Source: Actinomyces sp. | Lineage (GTDB): Bacteria > Actinomycetota > Actinomycetes > Actinomycetales > Actinomycetaceae | Assembly (NCBI RefSeq): GCF_029851875.1 | Contig: NZ_JARKVC010000023.1 | Coordinates: 62,001-126,000 of the forward strand | DNA: 64,000 nucleotides | Direction of reading: 5' to 3' | Part shown: in pieces, positions 35,530 through 44,241 of the stretch | Numbering within the stretch: the first letter of the stretch is position 1 | How the letters are laid out: each line of letters begins with the position of its first letter | Made by a program: the position numbers and the translations under genes | Notes under the pieces: model-generated | Databases searched by the model: none | What the model was told of the DNA's origin: nothing | Seen by the model: the letters and a program-made list of their open reading frames with translations, nothing else

Positions 35530-37095
35530 ATGACCAGCCAGCAACGCACCCGCCTGGGCCACGAGGAGCAGGTGACGGCCCTCGGCGTCGACCTGGGCAC
35601 CACCCGCACCGTCGTGGCCGTCAGTGACCGAGGCAACTACCCGGTCCTTCCCTTCACCGACTGCGAGGGTGACGACCACTTCTACCTGCCGTCCCTGAGC
35701 GCGCTGACGGCCACGGGCCTGGTCCACGGGTTCCGGGCCCGTCAGGCAGCCCGCCAGGGAGCGCCGCTGCTGCGCTCGCTCAAGCGGCTGCTGGCCAGCC
35801 CTCGCACCACGTGGAGCACGCCCGTGCGGCTGGGCGGACAGGACCTGGCGGTCGGCGAGGTGCTCACCGGCTACCTGCGGCACGTGCGCGAGGAGATCAC
35901 CGCCTTGCCGGCGCTGGCCGAGGTCGACCTGTCCGCGCCCACGACCAGCGTCGTCGTCGCGGTGCCGGCCCATGCCTACGGCTCCCAGCGCATGCTCACC
36001 CGCGACGCCTTCGAGGCGGCCGGCTTCCACGTCACGGCCGTGCTCAACGAGCCCTCGGCCGCCGGCTTTGAGTACACCCACCGCAGGTCCGCCACGCTCT
36101 CGTCGCGGCGGACGAGGGTCCTCGTCTACGACCTGGGCGGCGGCACCTTTGACAGCTCGGTCGTGGACGTCACGGGAGGCCGCCACGAGGTGCTCGCCTC
36201 ACGCGGGCTGCCGGACCTGGGAGGTGACGACATCGACCTCGTCCTGGCCCAGATGGTCCTGGAAGGCTGCGGGAGCCGGGAGGAGGACCTGTCCCCCACC
36301 GAGCTGGACGACCTGCTGGAGCAGTGCCAGGAGGCCAAGGAGGGTCTGACGCCTCAGACGAGGCGCGTGGTGGTCGACCTGCGCGGGCGCGGCGTCGTGG
36401 TCCAGACTGCTGAGCTCTACCGCCGCTGCGAGCCGCTGGTGGACAGGTCGCTGACGACGATGGAGCCTCTTGTGAGCCGGCTCGACGACGGCAGCCCGGA
36501 CCTGAGCCAGGTGGCTGGCATCTACCTCGTGGGCGGCGCCTCCGCCTTCCCGCCTGTGGCCCGGGGTCTGCGTGAGCGCTACGGCCGGCGCGTGCACCGC
36601 TCGCCCTATCCCGCTTCCTCGACCGCCATCGGGCTGGCCATCGCGGCTGACCCCCGGTCGGGCCTGACCCTGTCCGACCGGCTGAGTCGAGGCTTCGGGG
36701 TCTTTCGCGAGTCAGAGGACGGCAGGCGCACGAGCTTCGACGTCCTGCTCCGCCCTGACAGCGTGCAGGCCGGGGCGGGCCGGGCCACAGTCATCGACCG
36801 GGAGTACCAGGCCGTGCACAACGTGGCTCGTTTCCGCTTCGTCGAGTGTGCGCACGTCGATGAGCGCTGCGAGCCCTCAGGGCGCACCTACCCCTACGAG
36901 GACGTCCTCTTCCCGCTGGAGGCCGGGCTGCGGGAGCACGCTGACCTGCGCCAGGTCGAGGTCAGGCGCACCGGCGACGGACCGCGGGTGCACGAGCGCT
37001 ACGAGGTTGACGCCGACGGTCAGGTCCAGGTGACGCTCACTGACATGTCTGACGGCTACCGGCGCCGCTACGTCCTGGGGCAGCGGCAGGAGTGA
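35530..37095 (+). CDS. Hsp70-family protein, atypical short form
   Basis: 521 residues, shorter than DnaK (about 610-640). The actin-like ATPase domain is intact: GVDLGTTRTVVAVSD near residue 20, VVAVPAHAYGSQRMLTRDAFEAAG near 140, LVYDLGGGTFDSSVVDV near 198 and the adenosine-motif IYLVGGASAFPPVARGL near 332. A beta-type substrate domain follows from about residue 385, but the alpha-helical lid appears to be missing. CAGGAG lies seven bases before the ATG. Its role is unknown; it is not the housekeeping DnaK, and no grpE or dnaJ lies nearby. Confidence 0.82.
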   Translation: MTSQQRTRLGHEEQVTALGVDLGTTRTVVAVSDRGNYPVLPFTDCEGDDHFYLPSLSALTATGLVHGFRARQAARQGAPLLRSLKRLLASPRTTWSTPVRLGGQDLAVGEVLTGYLRHVREEITALPALAEVDLSAPTTSVVVAVPAHAYGSQRMLTRDAFEAAGFHVTAVLNEPSAAGFEYTHRRSATLSSRRTRVLVYDLGGGTFDSSVVDVTGGRHEVLASRGLPDLGGDDIDLVLAQMVLEGCGSREEDLSPTELDDLLEQCQEAKEGLTPQTRRVVVDLRGRGVVVQTAELYRRCEPLVDRSLTTMEPLVSRLDDGSPDLSQVAGIYLVGGASAFPPVARGLRERYGRRVHRSPYPASSTAIGLAIAADPRSGLTLSDRLSRGFGVFRESEDGRRTSFDVLLRPDSVQAGAGRATVIDREYQAVHNVARFRFVECAHVDERCEPSGRTYPYEDVLFPLEAGLREHADLRQVEVRRTGDGPRVHERYEVDADGQVQVTLTDMSDGYRRRYVLGQRQE

Positions 37096-37116
37096 GACGG
37101 GACCGGGCAGCCGGCC

Positions 37117-37689
37117 TCACACCGCCCGGCGCCTGGCCGCGCGCCGGGCGGCCAGCTCGTCCTCGACGACGGGCAGGTCACCGGCGTGGTCAGTCGGCAG
37201 CTCGGCCAGCGACCCCTCGACCTCGTGCCACACACGGCCCACGGCGATACCGAAGACGCCCTGGCCGCCCTGGACCAGGTCGATGACCTCGTCGTCGCTC
37301 GTGCACTCGTAGACCGAGGCGCCGTCGCTCATGAGCGTGATGGAGGTCAGGTCCTCCACCCCCCGCTCGTGCAGGGCGTTGACGGCGGTGCGGATCTGCT
37401 GCAGGGACACGCCCGTGTCCAGCAGCCGCTTGACGATCTTGAGCAGCAGGATGTCCCGGAAGGAGTAGAGGCGCTGGGACCCTGAGCCCTTGGCGGAACG
37501 GATGGTGGGCTCGACCAGTCCGGTGCGTGCCCAGTAGTCGAGCTGGCGGTAGGTGATGCCGGCCGCACGGCAGGCGACGGGACCCCGGTAGCCGGTGTTG
37601 GCATCGAGCTCAGGCAGGGGGTCACCGAAGAGCATGCCCTGGGTGCGCTGAAGGGCGACGTCGTGACGGATCGCTTCGTTCGCGCTCAC
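37117..37689 (-). CDS. MerR-family transcriptional regulator (Rv1830-like)
   Basis: 190 residues. MerR winged helix with YRGPVACRAAGITYRQLDYWARTGLV (from about residue 33) and the wing RLYSFRDILLLKIVKRLLD. It is the last gene of the actinobacterial cluster garA - merR - DUF151 - merR, in the same order as Rv1827-Rv1830 of M. tuberculosis. GTG start at 37689 with AGGAG upstream; an in-frame codon at 37809 would add an unlikely extension. The C-terminal half (SDGASVYECTSDDEVIDLVQGGQG) may sense a ligand that is not known. Confidence 0.85.
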   Translation of the reverse strand: MSANEAIRHDVALQRTQGMLFGDPLPELDANTGYRGPVACRAAGITYRQLDYWARTGLVEPTIRSAKGSGSQRLYSFRDILLLKIVKRLLDTGVSLQQIRTAVNALHERGVEDLTSITLMSDGASVYECTSDDEVIDLVQGGQGVFGIAVGRVWHEVEGSLAELPTDHAGDLPVVEDELAARRAARRRAV

Positions 37690-37972
37690 GTGATGCTCCT
37701 GTCGGTTCGGGTGACGGGGTGGGACCGTGGCCTGGTGGCCGCGCCAGCAGGCCCCACGATAGGGGTCGAAAGGGGTCTGCTCAACGAAGGGCGCGCGGTG
37801 CTGCGGCACCGATTAGGTCTCAATCTCAAGATGAGGTTCAGGCTAGAGACGAGGTGGGGGAGCTTTTCCTTGAGATCACAGTGGAGAGCCACCGATGATC
37901 CGACCCTGCTATGTGAGGCACCTCATATCTATAGTCACATTAGTCACAGCAGTCCCGCGTGTCGCAGGCAGG
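37690..37972. promoter_or_regulatory. Promoter region upstream of the Rv1830-like merR gene, with repeated TTGAG motifs
   Basis: 283 bases without a gene. CTCAATCTCAAG (37820-37831) and CCTTGAGATC (37868-37877) place three TTGAG(A) motifs within about 60 bases, and an AT-rich patch lies at 37915-37945. MerR proteins bind inverted repeats between -35 and -10, so autoregulation is plausible. Confidence 0.4.
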
Positions 37973-38470
37973 TCACCAGATGCCGGCCGACCCTGCGGAC
38001 AGGCTCTGTCTCCACCGAGCAACCTTGTCCGAGATGCTCTCCTCCCCCAGGTCCACGCCCCGCAGGCGCAGCAGCCCGTCAGAGGCGCGCACAGGCAGAC
38101 CGCAGCCGCTGGAGATCATGAGCGCCTCCCCGGGGGTGCACGGCACGCAGCACCCAGGATCCTCCTGGCCGGGGCTCTGGCAGGCGGTCAGCACAAGGTC
38201 GGCACGCAGGACGGCGTCGTCGTCGATACCGAGCCTGACCTGCTCCAGCCGTCCGCCCTGCGCCTCCAGGCATCGCTGGAGCAGCGGTGGCCAGGACTCG
38301 ATCGAGCCGTGCTCGGCGCTCAGGCTCAGGCCTTCACGGGCGCTGACCGGGACGGCGAGGATGGAGGGCCCGCCCTCCTGAACCAGGAGCGCGACAAGCC
38401 CTTCGTCAGGTGAGGTCGATCGGACGGCGACCAGACGCATGTCGTGCACGTGTCCAAGGCTACGGAGCAC
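37973..38470 (-). CDS. DUF151 / bifunctional nuclease-domain protein (Rv1829-like)
   Basis: 165 residues from the GTG at 38470, or 155 from the ATG at 38440, which fits the usual family N-terminus (MRLVAVRSTSPDEGLVALLVQEGG). The family has a beta-rich BFN fold, and in some bacteria it is described as having nuclease activity. Here it lies between two MerR genes as in Rv1828-Rv1830. The C-terminal half is rich in Cys (QEDPGCCVPCTPGEAL), unlike most of the window; whether this binds metal is unknown. AGGAG lies only three bases before the GTG. Confidence 0.75.
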   Translation of the reverse strand: MLRSLGHVHDMRLVAVRSTSPDEGLVALLVQEGGPSILAVPVSAREGLSLSAEHGSIESWPPLLQRCLEAQGGRLEQVRLGIDDDAVLRADLVLTACQSPGQEDPGCCVPCTPGEALMISSGCGLPVRASDGLLRLRGVDLGEESISDKVARWRQSLSAGSAGIW

Positions 38471-38514
38471 CTGCTCCTGTGTCTGGCGAATGAGGGAGGT
38501 CAGAAAGGCGGTTC

Positions 38515-39273
38515 TCAGCCCAGGGACTCCACCGAGCGGCGCAGCAGCTCCTCGTGCAGGTCCGCCAGGGCTCCTGCCAGCGTGGTGGCGCTGAGCTCGG
38601 CAGCCTGCACCGAGCGGCTGCGCTGGTGCTGGACAGCGTGGTCGATGAGGTCCGCCTCGCGCTCGGCCGCGGTGCGCACGGCCCGCAGGTTGCGCAGCGG
38701 CAGACCGAGCCGGTGAACCTGCATCGCCAGCTCGGCGGCACGTAGCGCGGTAGGACGGAAGGTGCCACGTGCGTCAGCAACGACCACGCCGATGGAGATG
38801 AGCTCGTCCACCTGCTCCTGGCTGGCGCCGGTGCGACGCATGAGCTCGTCCAGGTCCACCGGTGCGTCCTTGTCGACCAGGCGACCGTGGGAGGCCACTA
38901 CCCGCGGCACACGCAGACCCGCATGCGGCTGGTGGTCCATCTGCTCCAGGCGCTCTCGGATGACCGACAGCGGCAGGTACTCGTCACGCTGGGCGGTCAG
39001 CGCGAAGCGCAGGCGCTCGACGTCGGCCTGGGAGTACTGGCGGTAGCCGTTGCCCACCCGGTGGGGGTGAATGAGCCCCTCGCTCTCCAGGTAACGGACC
39101 TTGGAGATCGACAGCGCCGGAAAGCTGGGACGCAGGTGCTCGACGACCTCACCGATCTTCATCGAGGGCTCGTGCGAGGCGCCCTGCGGCCAGGACGAGG
39201 TCGAGGCGGCGGGCTCGGGACGAGGAGCAGCCTGGGACGAGGCCGTGGCTGCCTTGCGGGCGGCGGGGCTCAC
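38515..39273 (-). CDS. ftsR: MerR-family transcriptional regulator (Rv1828/FtsR-like)
   Basis: 252 residues. A Ser/Ala/Pro-rich N-terminal tail (about 36 residues), then the MerR HTH beginning MKIGEVVEHLRPSFPALSISK and the wing YLESEGLIHPHRVGNGYRQY, followed by a helical dimerisation region and an effector-like C-terminus. Orthologues lie directly downstream of the FHA gene garA; the C. glutamicum counterpart, FtsR, activates ftsZ. The GTG start overlaps the garA stop as GTGA, so the pair is translated together. Confidence 0.85.
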   Translation of the reverse strand: MSPAARKAATASSQAAPRPEPAASTSSWPQGASHEPSMKIGEVVEHLRPSFPALSISKVRYLESEGLIHPHRVGNGYRQYSQADVERLRFALTAQRDEYLPLSVIRERLEQMDHQPHAGLRVPRVVASHGRLVDKDAPVDLDELMRRTGASQEQVDELISIGVVVADARGTFRPTALRAAELAMQVHRLGLPLRNLRAVRTAAEREADLIDHAVQHQRSRSVQAAELSATTLAGALADLHEELLRRSVESLG

Positions 39274-39722
39274 TGCGCGCCGGGGACGGAGGGACCGGGG
39301 TGGTAGCTCATCCGGTACTTGCCGATCTGAACCTCGTCGCCCGCCCGCAAGGTGGCCTCCTCCACACGCTGGCGGTTGACGTAGGTGCCGTTGAGGGAGC
39401 CCGAGTCACGCACGGCGTAGCCGCCGCCCTCCACCGCCAGGAACATGGCGTGCTTGCGCGAGACGGTGACGTCGTCCAGGAAGATGTCCGCGTGCGGGTG
39501 ACGTCCCACCGTCGTCTGCCGGGAGTCCAGCAGGAAGCGGGCGCCGGTGGTCGGTCCGTGGCCGACGAGCAGCAGCGCCGTTCCTGGCGGCAGGGCCGCG
39601 ATGGCTGCCCTGTCCTGCTGCGAGAGCCCGATGAGGGGGGCCTCGCGCTCGTCCGTGGAGTCAATGGCGCCGAAGGTCTGGGTCGAGGTGGGATCCGGCT
39701 GTATCGGCGTGCTCGACATCAT
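39270..39722 (-). CDS. garA: FHA-domain regulator GarA
   Basis: 150 residues. The N-terminal tail carries the phosphorylatable Thr motif (TSTQTFGAIDS, about residues 12-22), comparable to the PknB/PknG sites of mycobacterial GarA, and the C-terminal FHA domain has GRHPHADIFLDDVTVSRKHA and SLNGTYVNRQRV. Unphosphorylated GarA inhibits 2-oxoglutarate-consuming enzymes and activates glutamate dehydrogenase inhibition relief in mycobacteria; the same role is inferred here. GAGGGGG stands just before two ATG codons (39722, 39719). Confidence 0.92.
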   Translation of the reverse strand: MMSSTPIQPDPTSTQTFGAIDSTDEREAPLIGLSQQDRAAIAALPPGTALLLVGHGPTTGARFLLDSRQTTVGRHPHADIFLDDVTVSRKHAMFLAVEGGGYAVRDSGSLNGTYVNRQRVEEATLRAGDEVQIGKYRMSYHPGPSVPGAQ

Positions 39723-39834
39723 GTCCCCCTCGGGTCGGGCGGTGCCGGTCGCACCACGTTGGCTCCACCATACCGTTGCCACGCCCCACTGTGACAACGC
39801 CAGACAGGACCAGGGCCACAGGGCGGCCCTGCGC

Positions 39835-42501
39835 TCACCGGCGGCAACGCAGCGCCCGGGCGAGGTCGTCCTGGCACTTGAGCACCAGCCGTCGCAGCGC
39901 GGCGGGTGCCTGGGTGCGCTCCGCCAGCCACTGGTCGACGGCCTCCAGGTCCTGCCTGTCGCCGCAGGAGGGGAAGAGGCCCATGACGACACGGGTCGCG
40001 ATCTCCTGCCCGCGTCCGTCCCACACGGTCTCCAGCTCAGCCAGGTACCGGTGGGTGAAGGAGGCGGTGAGGTCGCGGTGGCTGTCCACGGCGAAGCCCT
40101 GGATGAGGGCGTCAAGGTGGTCGTTGCTCAGGGACGCGTCCTGGAGCACACGGGTAAAGACCTGCTCCTTGAGCCCTGCCAGCGGAAGCGAGGAGACGGC
40201 CTGGAGGTGGCGTGTGCGCCCTGAGGCCGTGGGGTCGTGCCTGAGGGCCTCATCGAGCTCGGCCCTGTCCACCTCCCCCAGGCGCGCGAGGGCGATGAGC
40301 ACTCTCCACCGCAGGTCGTCGTCGACGGTGAGTCCGTCCAGGCCGCCCTCGCGCAGCTGGCGGAGCCGGGCGGCGGCCGTCCTGACGGCCTGAGGGGCGA
40401 GCAGGCGTGCCTGTCCTGCGGCCTCGATCCAGGCACGGGCCCGCACCAGCTGGGCGTCGCTGCCGGCCGCAGCCGCCAGGAGCAGCTGCCAGGCGTCGAG
40501 GGAGCCGTCCTCGGTGGGGCCGGCCCCCACCAGCGGCGCGAGGGTCTGCGCCCGGTCCTCGGCCCTGACGTAGGCGAGGGCGTAGTGGCGGCAGCGGCTG
40601 AGCAGGCTCGCCAGGGTGGCGGGCTGGGTGGCGTCGTCGGCCTGAGCGAGGACCGTCGACAGGTACTGGCTGGTGGCCAGCAGGCCGTCACGCACGAGGT
40701 TGTCCAGGCTGGACCACCACAGCGAGCGGGTGAGCGGGTCGTCCAGCCGCGCCAGGCAGGTGCGAGCCGTGGCCAGCGAGGCGGCGTCCGGCCGGATGAC
40801 GGCGTAGGTGAGGTCCTCATCGTTGACGGTGACGAGGTCCGGCACGGGCAGACCAACAGCGTCGGGCAGGTCCGCGCTCGCCGTCTCCAGGGTCAGCGGC
40901 AGCCGGTGGGTACGGGTGAGCCGGCCCTGGTCGTCGAAGGAGTAGAGCCCGACGACGAGCGTGTGCGGCCGGAGGACGGGCTGGCCCGTGGCCAGGTCGG
41001 TCCCCTCCTGGCGCACCGTCAGACGCGTGATGCGCTCGCCGTCGGACTCCAGCTCGTTGGTCAGGAGCGAGGGGCCCGCCGTGCGCAGCCAGGCCTGCGC
41101 CCAGGCCTCCATGTCACGCCCGGAGACCTGGCCAAGGGTGTCGAGGAACTGAGCGAGGTCGCCGTTGGCGAAGGCGTGCTCGGAGAACCAGCGGCGGGCG
41201 GCCTGCAGAAAGGTCTCCTGCCCCAGGTGGGCCACCAGCTGCTTGAGGACGGCCGCCCCCTTGGCGTAGGTGATGCCGTCAAAGGTCTGGCGGGCGGCCT
41301 CGACGTCCTCCACCGTGGCCACGACGGGGTGGGTCGTTGCCGGGCGGGAGTCCTCGCAGTAGGCCCAGGCCTTGCGACCGAGGGCGAAGGTCGCCCAGGC
41401 CTGCGTCCACTGCGTAGCCGTGGCCTGTGCCCAGGTGCCCTGGTTCTCCGCGAAGGACTCCTTGAGCCAGGTGTCCTCCCACCAGGTGGGAGTCACGAGG
41501 TCCCCGAACCACATGTGGCACATCTCGTGCAGGATCGTGTTGGCCCGCCCTGCGTGCTGGGCACGGGTGACCGGGCCCTGGAAGAGGTAGGCCTCCTCGT
41601 TGAAGGTGACGCAGCCCGGGTTCTCCATGGCGCCGAGGTTGTACTCCGGGACGAGCACGCTGTCATAGCCGCCCCACGGGTAGGGGAAGTCGTAGGCCTC
41701 GTCGTACAGGGTCATGCCCTGGGCGGTGACCTCCAGGAGCTCGTCGGCGTCCAGGTGCCGGGCCAGGCTCGCGCGACAGGACCAGGACAGCTCAACCGGC
41801 TCGGCCTGCGCGCGCCGCGACGAGCGCCAGGTACCGGTCACCCGGTACCAGGGACCGGCCGCCAGGGCGGTGAGGTAGCTGGGCAGGGGCAGGGTGGGGG
41901 CGAAACGCGTGACGACGGCGTCCGGGCGCTCGTGGGAGGGGCGCGAGTCCTGGGCCGCGCCGTTGCCCAGCACCGTCCAGCCTGCCGGGTGGACGACGGT
42001 GAGGGTGAAGGGCGCCTTGAGGTCAGGCTGGTCCATCGAGGGCCAGGCCCGACGTGAGTCCGAGGGCTCGAAGTGGGTGTAGAGGTAGGTCGCGCCGTCG
42101 ACAGGGTCGTGGAAGCGGTGCAGGCCCTGGCCGGAGTTGGAGTAGCGGCCACGGGCCTCCACCGCCACGAGGTGCTCCCCTGTCTCCAGGTCTGGCAGGG
42201 CCAGGCGTGCACCGTCCCACCTGGCCTCGACCTCCTGGCCGTCCACGCGCAGCGAGGAGACCTCCTCCCCCAGGAAGTCGATCCAGGCCCCTGAACAGGG
42301 CGTGCCCACCCGCAGGCTCAGCTCGCTGCGGACCGCGAAGCCGGTGGCCTGCTGGTCTGGCGCGCTCGTGAGGTCGATGACGACGCCGAGCGACTGGACG
42401 GCGAGCACCTGGGAGCGCCAGGCCGCCTCGGAGCGCGACAGGTTGGTCGGTGAGGACAGGCGCTCGGGCGCCTGGCTGGTGGCGGGCGGTGCGGAGGTCA
42501 T
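39835..42501 (-). CDS. pepN: Aminopeptidase N (M1 metallopeptidase)
   Basis: 888 residues. A zinc aminopeptidase that trims N-terminal residues from peptides in the cytoplasm. The exopeptidase motif GAMEN is near residue 288 and the zinc motif HEMCH near 322, with the third ligand Glu expected in the KESFAENQGTWAQ segment. The ERAP1-like helical C-terminal domain is present. The ATG at 42501 overlaps the gnd stop codon as ATGA, so expression is coupled to the pentose-phosphate enzyme. Confidence 0.95.
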   Translation of the reverse strand: MTSAPPATSQAPERLSSPTNLSRSEAAWRSQVLAVQSLGVVIDLTSAPDQQATGFAVRSELSLRVGTPCSGAWIDFLGEEVSSLRVDGQEVEARWDGARLALPDLETGEHLVAVEARGRYSNSGQGLHRFHDPVDGATYLYTHFEPSDSRRAWPSMDQPDLKAPFTLTVVHPAGWTVLGNGAAQDSRPSHERPDAVVTRFAPTLPLPSYLTALAAGPWYRVTGTWRSSRRAQAEPVELSWSCRASLARHLDADELLEVTAQGMTLYDEAYDFPYPWGGYDSVLVPEYNLGAMENPGCVTFNEEAYLFQGPVTRAQHAGRANTILHEMCHMWFGDLVTPTWWEDTWLKESFAENQGTWAQATATQWTQAWATFALGRKAWAYCEDSRPATTHPVVATVEDVEAARQTFDGITYAKGAAVLKQLVAHLGQETFLQAARRWFSEHAFANGDLAQFLDTLGQVSGRDMEAWAQAWLRTAGPSLLTNELESDGERITRLTVRQEGTDLATGQPVLRPHTLVVGLYSFDDQGRLTRTHRLPLTLETASADLPDAVGLPVPDLVTVNDEDLTYAVIRPDAASLATARTCLARLDDPLTRSLWWSSLDNLVRDGLLATSQYLSTVLAQADDATQPATLASLLSRCRHYALAYVRAEDRAQTLAPLVGAGPTEDGSLDAWQLLLAAAAGSDAQLVRARAWIEAAGQARLLAPQAVRTAAARLRQLREGGLDGLTVDDDLRWRVLIALARLGEVDRAELDEALRHDPTASGRTRHLQAVSSLPLAGLKEQVFTRVLQDASLSNDHLDALIQGFAVDSHRDLTASFTHRYLAELETVWDGRGQEIATRVVMGLFPSCGDRQDLEAVDQWLAERTQAPAALRRLVLKCQDDLARALRCRR

Positions 42502-44000
42502 CAGTCCCACTTCTCCTCGGCGCGTCCCTCCTGGGCCCACAGGACGTGGTAGACGCCGGCCGGGTCGTCCACGCGGTGGTAGGTGTGCGAGCCGAAGAAG
42601 TCACGCTGGCCCTGGATGAGGGCGGCGGGAAGACGCGGGGAGCGCAGCTGGTCCACGTAGGCCAGGGAGGAGGCGAAGGCGGGGGCGGGCACGCCGGCCA
42701 GGGCCGAGACGGAGACGACCTCGCGCCAGGCCGGCAGGACGTCCTCCAGCGCCGAGGCGAAGACCGGGGCGGTCAGGAGGCTGGCGAGGTCCGGCTCCTG
42801 GGCGTAGGCGCGGGTGATGTCGTTCAGGAAGCGAGCCCGGATGATGCAGCCGCCGCGCCAGATGCGCGCCATGGCGCCCAGGTCCACCTCCCAGCCGTTG
42901 GCCTGGGAGGCGGTGGAGATCTCGTCGAAGCCCTGGGCGTAGGCGGCGATCTTCGAGCCGTACAGCGCCTGGCGTACGGCGTTGACGAAGGCCTGGCGGT
43001 CTTCCTCAGCCTCGAAGGTGACCTGCCGGGTACCGGCGTCGAGCCCGCAGTCCTGGACCGCAGCCCGCTGGGCCGGGGAGGAGGAGACGGCGCGGGCGAA
43101 GGTGGCCTCGGCGATGGCCGGGACCGCGACGCCCAGCTCCAGGGCGGACTGCGTCGTCCACACCCCCGTGCCCTTCTGGGCGGCGGCGTCCACGACGACG
43201 TCGACGAAGGGATCGCCGGTGGCCGGGTCGACGCGGTCGAGGACCTCGGTGGTGATGTCGATGAGGTAGGAGTCGAGCTCGGAGTCCTTCCAGGAGCGGA
43301 AGACGGAGGCGATCTCAGCCACGCTCAGCCCGGCCACGTGACGCAGGAGGTGGTATGCCTCGGCGATGAGCTGCATATCGGCGTACTCGATGCCGTTGTG
43401 CACCATCTTGACGAAGTGGCCGGCGCCGTCGGGGCCCACGTGCGTGCAGCAGGGCACGCCGTCCACGTGCGCCGAGATCGACTCCAGCATGGGACCCAGG
43501 CGCCGGTAGGAGTCCTCGGTGCCGCCGGGCATGATCGAGGGACCCAGCAGCGCCCCCTCCTCTCCGCCGGAGACGCCCATGCCCACGAAGTGGATGCCCT
43601 GCTCACGCAGGGAGGCCTCGCGGCGCTGGGTGTCCTTGTAGAAGGTGTTGCCGGCGTCGACGACGATGTCCCCCGGCTCGAGCAGCTCGCGCAGCTGGTC
43701 GATGACCGCCTCGGTCGCGCCTCCGGCCTGGACCATGATGATCGCCACACGGGGACGGCGCAGGGAGGCGACGAAGTCGGCCAGCTCGCTGGCCGGCACG
43801 AAGGTGCCTTCATCGGCGTAGCGGCTCATGAGACGCTCGGTGCGTACCGGGGTCCGGTTGAACACGGCCACCGCGTGCCCGTGGCGGGCGAGGTTGCGGG
43901 CGAGGTTGGCGCCCATGACGCCCAGACCGTACACGCCGATGTCGGCGGAGGCGGGCTCAGGTACAAAGGCGGTGGGAACGACGTCGTTGGTGGCGGTCAT
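42501..44000 (-). CDS. gnd: 6-phosphogluconate dehydrogenase (NADP+, decarboxylating)
   Basis: 499 residues. Converts 6-phosphogluconate to ribulose 5-phosphate, making NADPH. The dinucleotide fold GVYGLGVMGANLARN is near residue 22, the substrate segment VGPDGAGHFVKMVHNGIEY near 185, and the long helical C-terminal domain is full length. The ATG at 44000 is used because AAAGG is seven bases upstream; an in-frame GTG at 44015 overlaps that site. Divergent from zwf-opcA, which encode the preceding step, so the two operons share one control region. Confidence 0.95.
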   Translation of the reverse strand: MTATNDVVPTAFVPEPASADIGVYGLGVMGANLARNLARHGHAVAVFNRTPVRTERLMSRYADEGTFVPASELADFVASLRRPRVAIIMVQAGGATEAVIDQLRELLEPGDIVVDAGNTFYKDTQRREASLREQGIHFVGMGVSGGEEGALLGPSIMPGGTEDSYRRLGPMLESISAHVDGVPCCTHVGPDGAGHFVKMVHNGIEYADMQLIAEAYHLLRHVAGLSVAEIASVFRSWKDSELDSYLIDITTEVLDRVDPATGDPFVDVVVDAAAQKGTGVWTTQSALELGVAVPAIAEATFARAVSSSPAQRAAVQDCGLDAGTRQVTFEAEEDRQAFVNAVRQALYGSKIAAYAQGFDEISTASQANGWEVDLGAMARIWRGGCIIRARFLNDITRAYAQEPDLASLLTAPVFASALEDVLPAWREVVSVSALAGVPAPAFASSLAYVDQLRSPRLPAALIQGQRDFFGSHTYHRVDDPAGVYHVLWAQEGRAEEKWD

Positions 44001-44075
44001 GATCTGCCTTTCCACGGGCTGGTCGGTCGGGCCGTCGGCGTGGTGCCGACTCTGGTGCGAGCCTATCGCTGGTCA

Positions 44076-44094
44076 GTGACACCTACCCTGTCAC
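44076..44094. promoter_or_regulatory. Inverted repeat in the gnd/zwf divergent control region
   Basis: GTGACA and TGTCAC are separated by seven bases, midway between the two pentose-phosphate operons. On the minus strand TAGGCT (44065-44060) may be the gnd -10; on the plus strand TACACT (44187-44192) may be the zwf -10. The regulator is unknown. Confidence 0.35.
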
Positions 44095-44241
44095 CGTGGT
44101 CCGCCGCAGGCGTAGCGCCGGGAGGGGGCCTGGCAGGACCTGCCTGGGGCGGGCACAGGAGAGGGCTCGACGTCGGTGCCGGCGCCTACACTGACGACGA
44201 CGCCCGCTCCTGGGCGCAGTCACGACGTCAGGAAGGTGCAC

